A stretch of DNA of 64,000 bases from an uncultured Eubacteriales bacterium (GTDB lineage: Bacteria > Bacillota > Clostridia > Christensenellales > Aristaeellaceae), in assembly GCA_902793605.1 (NCBI GenBank), contig CADBEB010000021.1, positions 24,315 to 88,314 on the forward strand. The letters run 5' to 3'. The position numbers and the translations under genes were made by a program. The notes under the pieces are model-generated. The model saw only the letters and a program-made list of their open reading frames with translations, did not search any database and was not told the DNA's origin. This document shows, one piece after another, positions 33,416-41,612 of the stretch (its first letter is position 1; each line of letters opens with the position of its first letter).

Positions 33416-35398
33416 ATGAAATCCCGTTCCCTTCGCCTTTTCTTCTGGCTGCTGTTCATCCTCTCCACAGCCATTCGCATATTCCTTTCCCTCTACCAAA
33501 AAACCGCCTTCGTCTATGACGACGAACTCTACACCCTCGAGCTCGCCCAAAACATCTGCCTCCGCGGCTCCTATTCCCTCTACTCCACCCCTGCCCCATT
33601 CGTGGGCATCCTCTATCCTCTCCTTCTTTCCCCCTTCTACGCCATCTCCTCCGGCACCCTCCGCACTCTCTTCATCTCCGCCTTCAATGCCCTCCTGATC
33701 TCCTCTTCCCTGATCCCCGGTTACCTCCTGGCTCGCCGGATCCTCAGGAAGCCCTGGCAGATCATGGTCGCCTTAATCGCCCTGGTCCTTTCCCCGAACC
33801 TCTTCTTCTCCCTCACCTTTATGTCGGAGAACCTCTGGCTCCCACTGCTCCTCTGGACCTTCTGGGCCCTTCACCGTCTGCTTTCAGAAAAAGCCAATCG
33901 TCCCCGCAGCACCCTCCTTCTTTCCCTCTTCGTCGTCCTGCTTCTCCTGACCGGCTTCAGCGGTCTTTCCGTTCATCCCTTCTCCTGGGAGTACTTCTCC
34001 ATCGCTCCCCATATGATGTACCTGCTCTATATCGTTCTCCTGATGACCCTCTTCTCTTTAATCTCCCTCTTCTGGTTCCCGGTCGCGGTCCCGTTCTTTT
34101 CCCGTCGGAAGCTCTCCTTTGCCAACAAAGGACTCTTATATACCGTCATCGCCTATTCCTTCTGCGTTATGATCCTCACCGCCCTGAAGATCTCCCTCGC
34201 GGAAGACTTTGCTTCTTTAACCCCGCGCATCTGCCTCCGATATCTCCTCGGCGCCGGCTATCCCTTCCTCATGCTCTTCCTCTCCCTCTGGGAGAACCGG
34301 GAACCCGTCAGGTGGAAGTCGCCCCTGGTGATCGGCACCGCCGTCTTCGCTCTTTCCATCATCCTCTTCCTCTTCATCCCCGTCCGTAAGGATCTCACGG
34401 ATTTCCCCGCTCTTTATCTGCTCACCCGGATTATGCCCGCGTCATCCAAATGGCTCTGGCTCGGCAAGGCGGCCCTGATCCTTTTCCTGGCTGCTGCCCT
34501 CCTTCTCTGGAACCGGCAGCAGAAGAAACTCCTGGCCTGTCTCCTCGTTCTGCCCATCCTGGTCCTGGAGCTTCTCAACAGCACCCTTTTCGTCCGGGAT
34601 GTCCGCCGGGTATCCCGGATCACGGATCCGGAAGCTCTGGCCGAAGTTCAGCGGCTGGATGAAACTATGGATACCATGGACGGAAGCATCCTCGTCGTCG
34701 CCGACGACCGCAGGGAACCCCTCCTGAAGCTCCTGAACACGGTTTCCAACAACGATTATCTCCTCCTTACCAAGGATGAGGTCCTCGACCGGGTCCTGGA
34801 GAACGGTCCGGAAGCGGAACCGGTCGTCTCCCTGGAAGGCCATCCCGTAGACGATGTCGTCGTCCTCGGTTCCTGGGACCTGATGGATCCGGCAAAGTAT
34901 ACCGACGTTACCCCTTCGAGTCTTCCCTCCTTCACTCTCTGGAAGGCGGAGACCCCTTCTGACCTATCCCTGGTCTGGCCCAACACCCTGGTCCCCGGCG
35001 AATCCATCCGCTTCGCGGGGGAAGATGCCAATTACCGCCGCTTCTATACCACAGGCTTCTCCGCCTTTGAAGGATCCTTTACCTGGACCCAGGCGCCGGA
35101 AGTTACCCTGACCCTCCGGCCGGATGTCCCGGAACCCTGTGACCTTGCGGCCACCTGGACCTGGGCCATGACCAACGGGGACCAGTCCTGTGAGATCTAT
35201 GCCAATGATGTCCTGCTCTGCTCTCAGTCTTTGACATCTGAAGAGAATAATCTTTCCTTTACCATCCCGGCGGATTCCTGGTCCGGGACCGGTTCCCTGA
35301 CCCTGCGCTTTGTCTTCCAGGATGCCCGCCGCCCCGAAAACGGTGATCACCGCATCCTGGCTGTGGCCTTCACCTCCCTGACGCTGGCTGCTGAATAG
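33416..35398 (+). CDS. GT-C-like polytopic membrane protein with C-terminal soluble domain
   Basis: The 660-aa protein has a first helix (LRLFFWLLFILSTAIRIFLSL) followed by FVYDDELYTLELAQNICLRG. The Asp-Asp-Glu in the first outer loop is the position of the GT-C (GT39/ArnT-like) acidic motif. About ten further spans reach to residue ~400. The remaining 250 residues are soluble and end in a beta-sandwich-like region (CEIYANDVLLCSQSL). It is the only complete plus-strand gene, with its own promoter. Lipid-linked sugar donor use is predicted from architecture, not proven. Confidence 0.78.
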   Translation: MKSRSLRLFFWLLFILSTAIRIFLSLYQKTAFVYDDELYTLELAQNICLRGSYSLYSTPAPFVGILYPLLLSPFYAISSGTLRTLFISAFNALLISSSLIPGYLLARRILRKPWQIMVALIALVLSPNLFFSLTFMSENLWLPLLLWTFWALHRLLSEKANRPRSTLLLSLFVVLLLLTGFSGLSVHPFSWEYFSIAPHMMYLLYIVLLMTLFSLISLFWFPVAVPFFSRRKLSFANKGLLYTVIAYSFCVMILTALKISLAEDFASLTPRICLRYLLGAGYPFLMLFLSLWENREPVRWKSPLVIGTAVFALSIILFLFIPVRKDLTDFPALYLLTRIMPASSKWLWLGKAALILFLAAALLLWNRQQKKLLACLLVLPILVLELLNSTLFVRDVRRVSRITDPEALAEVQRLDETMDTMDGSILVVADDRREPLLKLLNTVSNNDYLLLTKDEVLDRVLENGPEAEPVVSLEGHPVDDVVVLGSWDLMDPAKYTDVTPSSLPSFTLWKAETPSDLSLVWPNTLVPGESIRFAGEDANYRRFYTTGFSAFEGSFTWTQAPEVTLTLRPDVPEPCDLAATWTWAMTNGDQSCEIYANDVLLCSQSLTSEENNLSFTIPADSWSGTGSLTLRFVFQDARRPENGDHRILAVAFTSLTLAAE

Positions 35399-35465
35399 CC
35401 ATAGAGGACTATTCCTGCCATTCCTGCTCCGTTTATAGGTCAAAGTCAGTCTAATTTGAAGGCTC

Positions 35466-35499
35466 AAAAGAAAGGGAAACCGGAAATTTCCGGTCCCCC
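35466..35499 (-). terminator. Hairpin terminator, probably for the bile-salt-hydrolase transcript
   Basis: The 16-base palindrome ACCGGAAATTTCCGGT (35479-35494), extended by GGG/CCC, is followed on the minus strand by TTTCCCTTTCTTTTG. On the plus strand no T-tract follows, so it fits the minus-strand transcript better. 35500-35602 is AT-rich and holds no gene. Confidence 0.5.
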
Positions 35500-35602
35500 T
35501 GGAATATTAACTTCCTAAGTATTTAACCCGCTATATTTATTTAATTGTTAACTTCCCATCAAATACCTACTCAAAGAGGGAGCTCCCCTGCTAAGGGAGA
35601 AA

Positions 35603-35761
35603 TTATTCCTCATCGACAGGTTTGCTCTTGCCCTTGACCATCTTAATGACATCGCCAATGGAGTATTTGCTTTTGGCGATAGCGTCCATTAGTTCTTCAG
35701 CCTGCATCCGGTCTGCCAGGCCGTATCCTTCCAGATATTCTTTTGCTTTTTCAAATGCCAT
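35603..35761 (-). CDS. Small 52-aa helical protein, unknown
   Basis: The frame MAFEKAKEYLEGYGLADRM continues AEELMDAIAKSKYSIGDVIK and ends KSKPVDEE. AAAGG lies nine bases before the ATG. It begins 27 bases after the bile-salt-hydrolase-like stop codon and precedes the hairpin terminator, so the two are likely one operon. The sequence is amphipathic and charged with no membrane segment. I do not recognise the family. Coding character (regular amino-acid pattern, ribosome site, position) makes it likely real. Confidence 0.6.
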   Translation of the reverse strand: MAFEKAKEYLEGYGLADRMQAEELMDAIAKSKYSIGDVIKMVKGKSKPVDEE

Positions 35762-35788
35762 TGTCTTCGACCTTTCCAGTGAATGATG

Positions 35789-36760
35789 TCATTCATACCG
35801 TATCTGCTGTTGTTTTCTTAGCGGATATTGTACCAGCTCGCTTCCATCCAGGTCTGTCCCATGCATATCAACAGCTGTGATCTGCGAGTTTTCGTATGTT
35901 TTATAATAATAGATTCCTTTATCCATATTACAGCAGGATGAATATATGGTGATCTCGTACTTATCGCCGCCAAGATGCACGCAGCCTCGCTGCTGCTCTA
36001 CGGAACCCAGGATGTGGAAGAACTGGCTGACGCTCTCTTCCTCACTATCACCTGAAACGGAATTCATCCGGGTAAAACTCACCTTTACAAATCGTGACGC
36101 AGATGACAGATCACCGGGAAGTCCCATTGCTCCCATGCCACGGCTATATTCATCCAGCTTCAATTCCTTCGCGAAAGAATTTCTTGCAGGCTCCGGTGAG
36201 AGATTCATGAAATTATTTAGATTAAATAGCTGTATGTCAAATGTCGGATTGTTGGTCATAACGCCCACCGGATTGTCATATACCTTGAGGCCGTCCTTAA
36301 CTGATTCTACCACAATCGCTTCCTTCTGATCCGCAATCATCCAATGCAGCGGCGACAGCGGGAGAACCTGGCTGAAGTTGATATTGATCAGATTGACCCT
36401 GGACAGCAACTGCCTCGCCTCTTCCACGCTGGCGCACTGCCCCAGGATCCACGGAACAAACTCAAACGGAGCAATATTGACCGCGCCGTCTCTTTCCTCA
36501 AAATAATGTGCATTCCCGGGAAAGTTCAAACCCGCCATGCTCAAGCCCTTTTCATTGGTGGCATCATAATAAAGCGGGTAATCATCCACCACAAAAGCCA
36601 TCCCAATCAAAGCATAATGACTGCAAATGCTCCCGCATTTGCGAAACAATAGTGGGAAATTTCGAGGAGCAACAACCACCTCCTCGTGATATGAATACTC
36701 AAGATCCAAATTACGTCCAAAATAATGGTCTTTCGTCGAATAAGTTATAGCAGTACACAT
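35789..36760 (-). CDS. bsh: Choloylglycine (bile salt) hydrolase family protein
   Basis: The 323-aa Ntn-hydrolase begins MCTAITYS, so Cys2 becomes the N-terminal nucleophile after Met removal. Other conserved positions are Arg16 and Asp19 (FGRNLDLEYS), Asn79 (AGLNFP), Asn170 (GVMTNNPTFD) and Arg223 (SSASRFVKV). The overall order matches clostridial conjugated-bile-acid hydrolase closely, including GIYYYKTYENSQI near the end. Penicillin V acylase is the alternative within the family. It lies in an AT-rich patch with its own promoter, unrelated to glycan synthesis, and supports a gut habitat. Confidence 0.9.
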   Translation of the reverse strand: MCTAITYSTKDHYFGRNLDLEYSYHEEVVVAPRNFPLLFRKCGSICSHYALIGMAFVVDDYPLYYDATNEKGLSMAGLNFPGNAHYFEERDGAVNIAPFEFVPWILGQCASVEEARQLLSRVNLININFSQVLPLSPLHWMIADQKEAIVVESVKDGLKVYDNPVGVMTNNPTFDIQLFNLNNFMNLSPEPARNSFAKELKLDEYSRGMGAMGLPGDLSSASRFVKVSFTRMNSVSGDSEEESVSQFFHILGSVEQQRGCVHLGGDKYEITIYSSCCNMDKGIYYYKTYENSQITAVDMHGTDLDGSELVQYPLRKQQQIRYE

Positions 36761-36820
36761 AACAAAATCATCCTATCCTTTCTTAACACCCAGTATTTTT
36801 TACCCTCAATGACATTTATC

Positions 36821-36970
36821 TTAATGGGGTCTGACCCCGATATTTCTAAACACCATATAGTATTTTGACAAATCGGAAACAATATTCTTCGTTCTGTTTT
36901 TACACATTTGAAGCTTTGATTTATCTTCAAATCCAATCCCTAACAGTTCCCGATAATCGATCCAGTTCAT
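36821..36970 (-). CDS. Small 49-aa ORF, possible gene remnant
   Basis: The frame MNWIDYRELLGIGFEDKSK runs on through CKNRTKNIVSDLSKYYMVF and stops at TAA 36823-36821. The composition is protein-like and I see no competing frame. No ribosome site of note precedes the ATG at 36970. It could be the N-terminal remnant of a longer gene. It lies just downstream of the 72-codon ORF and overlaps the predicted bsh promoter. I cannot name it. Confidence 0.4.
   Translation of the reverse strand: MNWIDYRELLGIGFEDKSKLQMCKNRTKNIVSDLSKYYMVFRNIGVRPH
36826..36871 (-). promoter_or_regulatory. Promoter and GGGGTCTGACCCC palindrome ahead of bsh
   Basis: On the minus strand TTGTCA (36871-36866) and TAGAAA (36848-36843) are 17 bases apart, followed at once by the perfect 13-base palindrome GGGGTCAGACCCC (36838-36826). 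The palindrome is placed like an operator at or after the transcription start, about 70 bases before the bsh ATG. Confidence 0.5.
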
Positions 36971-37032
36971 TCAACTTAACCTTCTCCTGCAATCTTTGTT
37001 TCATAACAGACCAAACCAGATTTTGATTATTG

Positions 37033-37251
37033 TTAGCCATCTTCCTCTGTATTCTCTCCCTTAAGGAAAGCCTTGATCTCGTCAAAAGATCTGGTTGTGG
37101 TTTTCAGCAGCTCCAGAATTTCTTTACTCTCTGGTTCCTTCTTTTTGTCTACCAGCTTCGCCAGCTTTTCCACAGATGCGTCATATTTTTTCTTCATGGC
37201 CAATACGACTGCTTCCTGCCGGCTGATCTGCTCATCTATGATTCGTCTCAT
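37033..37251 (-). CDS. 72-aa protein, possible antitoxin partner of a BrnT-like toxin
   Basis: MRRIIDEQISRQEAVVLAMK is followed by a Lys/Glu-rich helical region (EKLAKLVDKKKEPESKEILE) and an acidic end. No ribbon-helix-helix motif is obvious. The ATG directly follows a 32-bp sequence (37250-37281) that recurs at 43169-43201, where it overlaps the end of a truncated BrnT/DUF497-like gene. Deleting the interval between the two copies would place this ORF immediately downstream of that toxin fragment, the usual antitoxin position in brnTA. The role is inference; family not recognised. Confidence 0.5.
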   Translation of the reverse strand: MRRIIDEQISRQEAVVLAMKKKYDASVEKLAKLVDKKKEPESKEILELLKTTTRSFDEIKAFLKGENTEEDG

Positions 37252-37281
37252 ACCAAAGCGGGTTAATTATTTGGAAGTTCA
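37250..37281. repeat. Left flanking direct repeat of the colitose cassette
   Basis: A 32-bp sequence containing CCAAAGCGGGTTAATTAT and TGGAAGTTCA. The copy at 43169-43201 is identical except for one extra C. Both are in the same orientation and bracket 5.9 kb. Confidence 0.9.
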
Positions 37282-37305
37282 CACTGGAAGGCTTATTGCC
37301 GATCC

Positions 37306-38658
37306 TTATTTTTCAGGATCATATTTTATTTTGTCCGCTGTGGAGATGTCCTTTCCGAGCTGCACCTCGATGAGCAGCAGGCCATTTGGGCCGGCAGTAA
37401 TGGTGTGCTTCATGTGTGCCGGCATGGAGAGGATATCCCCGGGGTTCACAGGGATCCTTTTGCCGTCCAGGATGGCTTCTCCGGAGCCGGAGACGACGGT
37501 CCAGTTCTCGTCCCGCTTTTCGTGGCTGTGGTAGTTCATACTTTGGCCGGGGTTCAGGGTAACCTTGACGGTCAGGGAGTCTTTTCCCACGTCCAGCACA
37601 CGGTAGGAGCCCCAGCTCTTCTCGGCGAACATGATCCGCTGGTCGATGGCTTCCACCTGGGGGCCGATAAAGGAGCTCCGGTGCTTGTCGGAGACCAGGA
37701 TCCCCTCCGGGGAGGCGGAGATCACGGCGTCCTTCATGCCCATCACGAGGATCGGGACACCCATCTCGTTGATCACATGGACGTTTTCTGATGTTTCATC
37801 GATCCTGGCATCGCCGACGGCGTTCTCTTCCATGGCTTCGGTCAGCGTGTTCCAGGTGCCCAGGTCCTTCCAGGTCCCGCTGTAGCGCAGGACTTCGATG
37901 GACGTTTCCTTTTCCACCACCACTTTGTCAAAGCTGATGCTTTCCAGCTGTTCATACGCTTTCAGCAGGGTTGCGGAATCGTCTGTTCCCAGGAGTTCCC
38001 TTGATTTTTCAAGAATATATCCGAGCTTGAAGGCGAAAACACCGCCGTTCCAGAGGGCACCCTGCTCAATATACTGTTCCGCTTTTTCCTTGTCCGGTTT
38101 TTCGGTAAAGCTGAAGTAGTAATGCTCTCCGTCGTCGGTGGTCGGGATGATATACCCGTACTTTTCGGAGGGATAGGTGGGCTGGATGCCCATGAGGGCT
38201 AGCCTGCTTTCCCCTTTCTGCGCGATTTCATGCAGGCTTTCAAGGCACTGGAAGTAGGAATCGTCCACATAGGGATCCACCGGGCAGACGACGACCGCTT
38301 CGTCATCCGGGACGTTCTGCTCTTCGCGGAGCCGGGCGGCCGCCAGGGCGATCGCCGGGAAGGTGCCTTTGGCCCGGGGTTCAGGGGAGATCCCGACGCT
38401 GGTACCCAGCTGGTTGTGGATCGCGGAGACCTGCGCTTTATTCGTGGCGATGGTCACTTTGGTTTCCGGATCGATCGTCTTGATCTGCCGGTAGACCCGC
38501 TGGATCATGGACTCGTAGTCGCCGGTGTATTCCGTTCCCATGGGAATAGAGTGCTCCGGCTTTTTGAAGATCCGGATGAACTGCTTGGAACGGATATCGT
38601 TGGAAAGCGGCCAGAGCCGCTTTCCGCTACCGCCGGATAAAAGGATGATGTTCTTCAT
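37306..38658 (-). CDS. manC: Mannose-1-phosphate guanylyltransferase / mannose-6-phosphate isomerase
   Basis: The 450-aa bifunctional protein starts ILLSGGSGKRLWPLSNDIRSKQF, the guanylyltransferase motif, with VCPVDPYVDD and FTEKPDKEKAEQYI. The last ~110 residues are a cupin (GQSMNYHSHEKRDENWTVV, GEAILDGKRIPVNPGDILSMPAHMKHTI) of the type-II mannose-6-phosphate isomerase. It supplies GDP-mannose. It is the last gene of the colC-colD-manC run. The short manC at 21905 lacks the cupin, so the two are not recent duplicates. Confidence 0.93.
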   Translation of the reverse strand: MKNIILLSGGSGKRLWPLSNDIRSKQFIRIFKKPEHSIPMGTEYTGDYESMIQRVYRQIKTIDPETKVTIATNKAQVSAIHNQLGTSVGISPEPRAKGTFPAIALAAARLREEQNVPDDEAVVVCPVDPYVDDSYFQCLESLHEIAQKGESRLALMGIQPTYPSEKYGYIIPTTDDGEHYYFSFTEKPDKEKAEQYIEQGALWNGGVFAFKLGYILEKSRELLGTDDSATLLKAYEQLESISFDKVVVEKETSIEVLRYSGTWKDLGTWNTLTEAMEENAVGDARIDETSENVHVINEMGVPILVMGMKDAVISASPEGILVSDKHRSSFIGPQVEAIDQRIMFAEKSWGSYRVLDVGKDSLTVKVTLNPGQSMNYHSHEKRDENWTVVSGSGEAILDGKRIPVNPGDILSMPAHMKHTITAGPNGLLLIEVQLGKDISTADKIKYDPEK

Positions 38659-38669
38659 TCTGGTTTCCC

Positions 38670-39836
38670 TTACGCCTTCACAGATTTCAGCACATCGATC
38701 AGGAGGTTGATGTTTTCGCTCATCTCGATGGAATGGTTTCCGACAAAGAATCCGTTCTCATGGATGTAATCGGCGTTCTTCAGTTCGCCGCTGATACTGT
38801 AGTCCAGGAACTGCAGCGCCTTCTGCCTTGCGAAGTTCCCGGCGACGATGGGCCGCACCTCGATATCAGCGGCGTTCAGCGCCTCGATATAGGCGTTTCT
38901 CTTTCCCTTCTTCTCCTCTGGCAGGATGATGGCGAATCCGAACCAGGAAGCCTTCCCGGTTTCCTGCTGGGTCAGAAGGTCAGTCTCTTTTTCGATCCGC
39001 TCTTTGAACAGTTTTGCGTTGACTCTCCTCTGCTCAATGAAGGCGTCCAGCTTTTTCAGCTGCTCGATGCCGGCGGCCGCTTCGATCTCCAGCGGCCGCA
39101 CATTAAAGCCCGGCATAATGAAGTTGAAGCTTTCATAGAAGGGATCGTTCAGCTTTTTGTAGATCTTCGAACTGTCCGGCAGGTGCCGGGTCCAGCCGTG
39201 GGAGCGGATGGAGAGCATATAGTGATACAGCTCTTCATCGTCCGTCACGTTCATTCCGCCTTCCATCGTGCACAGGTGATGGGAGAAATAGGTGGAGAAG
39301 GAACCGATCAGACCAAATGTCCCGGCTTCTTTTCCCTCATAGGTAGCCCCCATGGATTCGCAGTTGTCTTCCAGCATGATCAGGTTGTGTTCATCGCAGA
39401 TCTTCCGGATCCGGTCAAACTCATTCGGATTGCCCAGCAGGTTGACGATCATCACCGCCTTGGTGGCGGGGGTGATGGCCGCTTCCAGTGCGTCGGGATC
39501 CACGTTCAGCGTGCCCAGGTCGATGTCGACCAGCCGGATCTTCAGCCCCATCTGACAGATCGGGAAATAGGTCGTGCTCCAGGATACGGCGGTGACCAGC
39601 ACCTCGTCCCCCCGCTTAAGGCGGCCTGAATAAACCAGCGCAGCCATCGTCAGCAGGTTGGCGGAAGATCCGGAGTTCGACATCACGGCGTATTTCGAGC
39701 CGAATTTCTTCGCGAAATCCTCCTGGTATTGCTTTACATGCGGTCCGTTCACCGTAAAATACCTGGAATCGATCACCTTATGTGCCGCTTCGATCTCCTG
39801 GATATCCCATGTGTCGTTGGAAAGGCTGTACTTCAT
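38670..39836 (-). CDS. colD: GDP-4-keto-6-deoxy-D-mannose 3-dehydratase (ColD)
   Basis: The 388-aa PLP enzyme removes the C3 hydroxyl on the way to GDP-colitose. It is aminotransferase-like, but the Schiff-base Lys is replaced by His: STYFSHHLCTMEGG, with His186 at the Lys position, exactly the change described for ColD. SNSGSSANLLTMAAL, AVSWSTTYFPICQMGL, NLLGNPNEFD, EDNCESMGATYEGKEAGTFG and HGWTRHLPD follow the ColD pattern, and length equals that of E. coli ColD. The iron-sulfur type 3-dehydrases (RfbH/E1) are longer. Substrate would come from Gmd at 20677. Confidence 0.9.
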   Translation of the reverse strand: MKYSLSNDTWDIQEIEAAHKVIDSRYFTVNGPHVKQYQEDFAKKFGSKYAVMSNSGSSANLLTMAALVYSGRLKRGDEVLVTAVSWSTTYFPICQMGLKIRLVDIDLGTLNVDPDALEAAITPATKAVMIVNLLGNPNEFDRIRKICDEHNLIMLEDNCESMGATYEGKEAGTFGLIGSFSTYFSHHLCTMEGGMNVTDDEELYHYMLSIRSHGWTRHLPDSSKIYKKLNDPFYESFNFIMPGFNVRPLEIEAAAGIEQLKKLDAFIEQRRVNAKLFKERIEKETDLLTQQETGKASWFGFAIILPEEKKGKRNAYIEALNAADIEVRPIVAGNFARQKALQFLDYSISGELKNADYIHENGFFVGNHSIEMSENINLLIDVLKSVKA

Positions 39837-39857
39837 GTCTCTTTCTCCTGATCTTTG

Positions 39858-40802
39858 TTATTTCTGTTCCTTTGGCAGTACTTCGTGAAGGAAATAGTCG
39901 TATGTCTTTTTCAGCCCTTCCTTTAGGCTCGTCTTTGCCGTCCACCCCGCTTCGGCCAGTTTGGTCACGTCCATCAGCTTCTGCGGCATGCCGTCCGGTT
40001 TGCTTGGATCAAATTCCAGTTCCGCATGGTAATCCTCAACATCCATGATCAGTTCAACCAGTTCTTTTATGCTGACATCCGTTCCGGTACCCACATTAAA
40101 GAACTCATTGCCGGAGTATGTATTGAAAAGATAGAAGCACGCGTCTGCCAGGTCGTCCACAAACATCAGTTCACGCCGAGCCACTCCCGTTCCCCACATT
40201 GGAATGCTCTTTGCGCCGCTGATCTTTGCATCATGAACTTTCCGAATCAAAGCAGCAACAACATGGGATCTTGTCGGACTGAAATTGTCTCCATAGCCAT
40301 AAATGTTACAGGGCATTACAGAGATATAGTCCGTTCCATATTGCCGATTGTACATTTCACAAAGCTTCAAACCTGCTATCTTGGCAATCGCATATCCCTC
40401 ATTTGTAGGCTCGACCTTACCATCCATCAGGTACTCTTCCTTCATTGGCTGGGGGGAAAGTCGCGGGTAAATGCAGGAGGATGCCAGGAACAGCAGTTTC
40501 TTCACACCGTAGACCCGGGAGCATTCAATGATATTATTCTGGATCGCAAGGTTGTCGTACAAAAACTCTGCCGGAGACTGGATGTTCGCCATGATCCCGC
40601 CGACTTTTGCCGCCGCCAGCACAACATACTCCGGTTTCTCCTGCTCAAAGTATTCCCGGACCGCCGCCTGTTCCCTCATGTCCAACTCCCGGGAGCGAAG
40701 CCCGATGATGTTTTCATAGCCTTCTTTCCGGAACTTCCGTTCAATGGCCGAGCCCACCTGGCCGCCGCGGCCGGCGATAAAGATCTTTCCGTTTTTGTCC
40801 AT
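39858..40802 (-). CDS. colC: GDP-colitose synthase (ColC) or GDP-L-fucose synthase
   Basis: The 314-aa epimerase-reductase has GRGGQVGSAIERKF (NADP motif), LFLASSCIYPRLSPQPMKEE (Ser109), GYAIAKIAGLKLCEMY (Tyr137, Lys141) and PCNIYGYGDNFSPTRSHV. Fucose synthase (Fcl) and ColC share this fold and cannot be told apart by eye. Direct linkage to colD, 21 bases downstream, favours ColC. ATG 40802 (AAAGGTG upstream) is preferred to the GTG three codons earlier. If Fcl, it would make GDP-L-fucose from the Gmd product instead. Confidence 0.82.
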   Translation of the reverse strand: MDKNGKIFIAGRGGQVGSAIERKFRKEGYENIIGLRSRELDMREQAAVREYFEQEKPEYVVLAAAKVGGIMANIQSPAEFLYDNLAIQNNIIECSRVYGVKKLLFLASSCIYPRLSPQPMKEEYLMDGKVEPTNEGYAIAKIAGLKLCEMYNRQYGTDYISVMPCNIYGYGDNFSPTRSHVVAALIRKVHDAKISGAKSIPMWGTGVARRELMFVDDLADACFYLFNTYSGNEFFNVGTGTDVSIKELVELIMDVEDYHAELEFDPSKPDGMPQKLMDVTKLAEAGWTAKTSLKEGLKKTYDYFLHEVLPKEQK

Positions 40803-40807
40803 TGCTT

Positions 40808-41581
40808 TCACCTTTTTCGCTCAATGACCATGTTCTGAACCCGCAGTACGAGTTTCGGGTTCATGCTGAGGATCACTGCCTTTGCCTGAACGATGAACCG
40901 GTCCTTCAAGGTCATCTCTTTTTTTCCCGTGTCCTGCACACTGATTCCGTTCTCTTTCAGCAGCCTGACTCCTTCGGGGAACCATTTCCCTTTTCTGATT
41001 CCTTCAATGTAGGGGATCCGGTAATCCAGTGAAGCGTACATCTCATGGGATATCCGCTCGCTTTCCAGGGATCCGATCCTTTCAAAATCCCAGGCGCTCC
41101 ACTCCTTTTTCAGGAAAGACAGGAAACTTTCCGTCTCCCAGATTCCGGCATGGGTAGAAACAGAGTAGGCGCTTCCCTTTTTGATCTTTGCCGTGCTCTG
41201 ATCGCAGGGAATCAATTGAGTATAATTCGCGGGGCATAATTTGTAAAAGGCGGCCTGCAGTTCCTTTGCTTTCCGGAAGTATTCTCCAAACCTTTGATTA
41301 TCTACTTTATCACAAAGCAGAAAGTCATCCATCCATGTCATGAAATGCGTTGCACCGGTTTGTTCCAGAGCGGTTTCCATCATCTCCGCCCAGGTGCTGT
41401 CTTTCTCGATGACAAGATCAAATCCGTCCTTTATTCCCCGTCCTTCCCGGTCATAGTCGGTCAGAAGCACGATCGGGTATGGACAATCATACCAGAATTT
41501 TTTGAAAAAGTGCATCACGACTTTCCACATTTTGTAATTCCGTTCACAGGAATAAACGATAATTGCCAGTTCGGTTTGCAT
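40808..41581 (-). CDS. Putative glycosyltransferase, family not recognised
   Basis: The 257-aa protein starts ELAIIVYSCERNYKMWKVVMHFF and carries HFMTWMDDFLLCDKVDN, an Asp-Asp motif like the metal site of GT-A enzymes, plus PYPIVLLTDYDREGRG. ATG 41581 with GGGAG nine bases upstream is chosen; the longer frame to 41770 runs back into the Wzy gene. It ends five bases before the colC start. Base composition is intermediate between the GC-rich and AT-rich halves. It is a candidate colitosyl or other sugar transferase from context only. Confidence 0.6.
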   Translation of the reverse strand: MQTELAIIVYSCERNYKMWKVVMHFFKKFWYDCPYPIVLLTDYDREGRGIKDGFDLVIEKDSTWAEMMETALEQTGATHFMTWMDDFLLCDKVDNQRFGEYFRKAKELQAAFYKLCPANYTQLIPCDQSTAKIKKGSAYSVSTHAGIWETESFLSFLKKEWSAWDFERIGSLESERISHEMYASLDYRIPYIEGIRKGKWFPEGVRLLKENGISVQDTGKKEMTLKDRFIVQAKAVILSMNPKLVLRVQNMVIERKR

Positions 41582-41612
41582 GTTTTTCTTCTCCCGTTTT
41601 GAGTGTGCATCC

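Noticed and set aside
38670..39836. Calling this gene an ordinary DegT aminotransferase (for example perosamine synthase).
   Set aside because: The Schiff-base Lys is replaced by His186, and the flanking wording follows ColD rather than aminotransferases.
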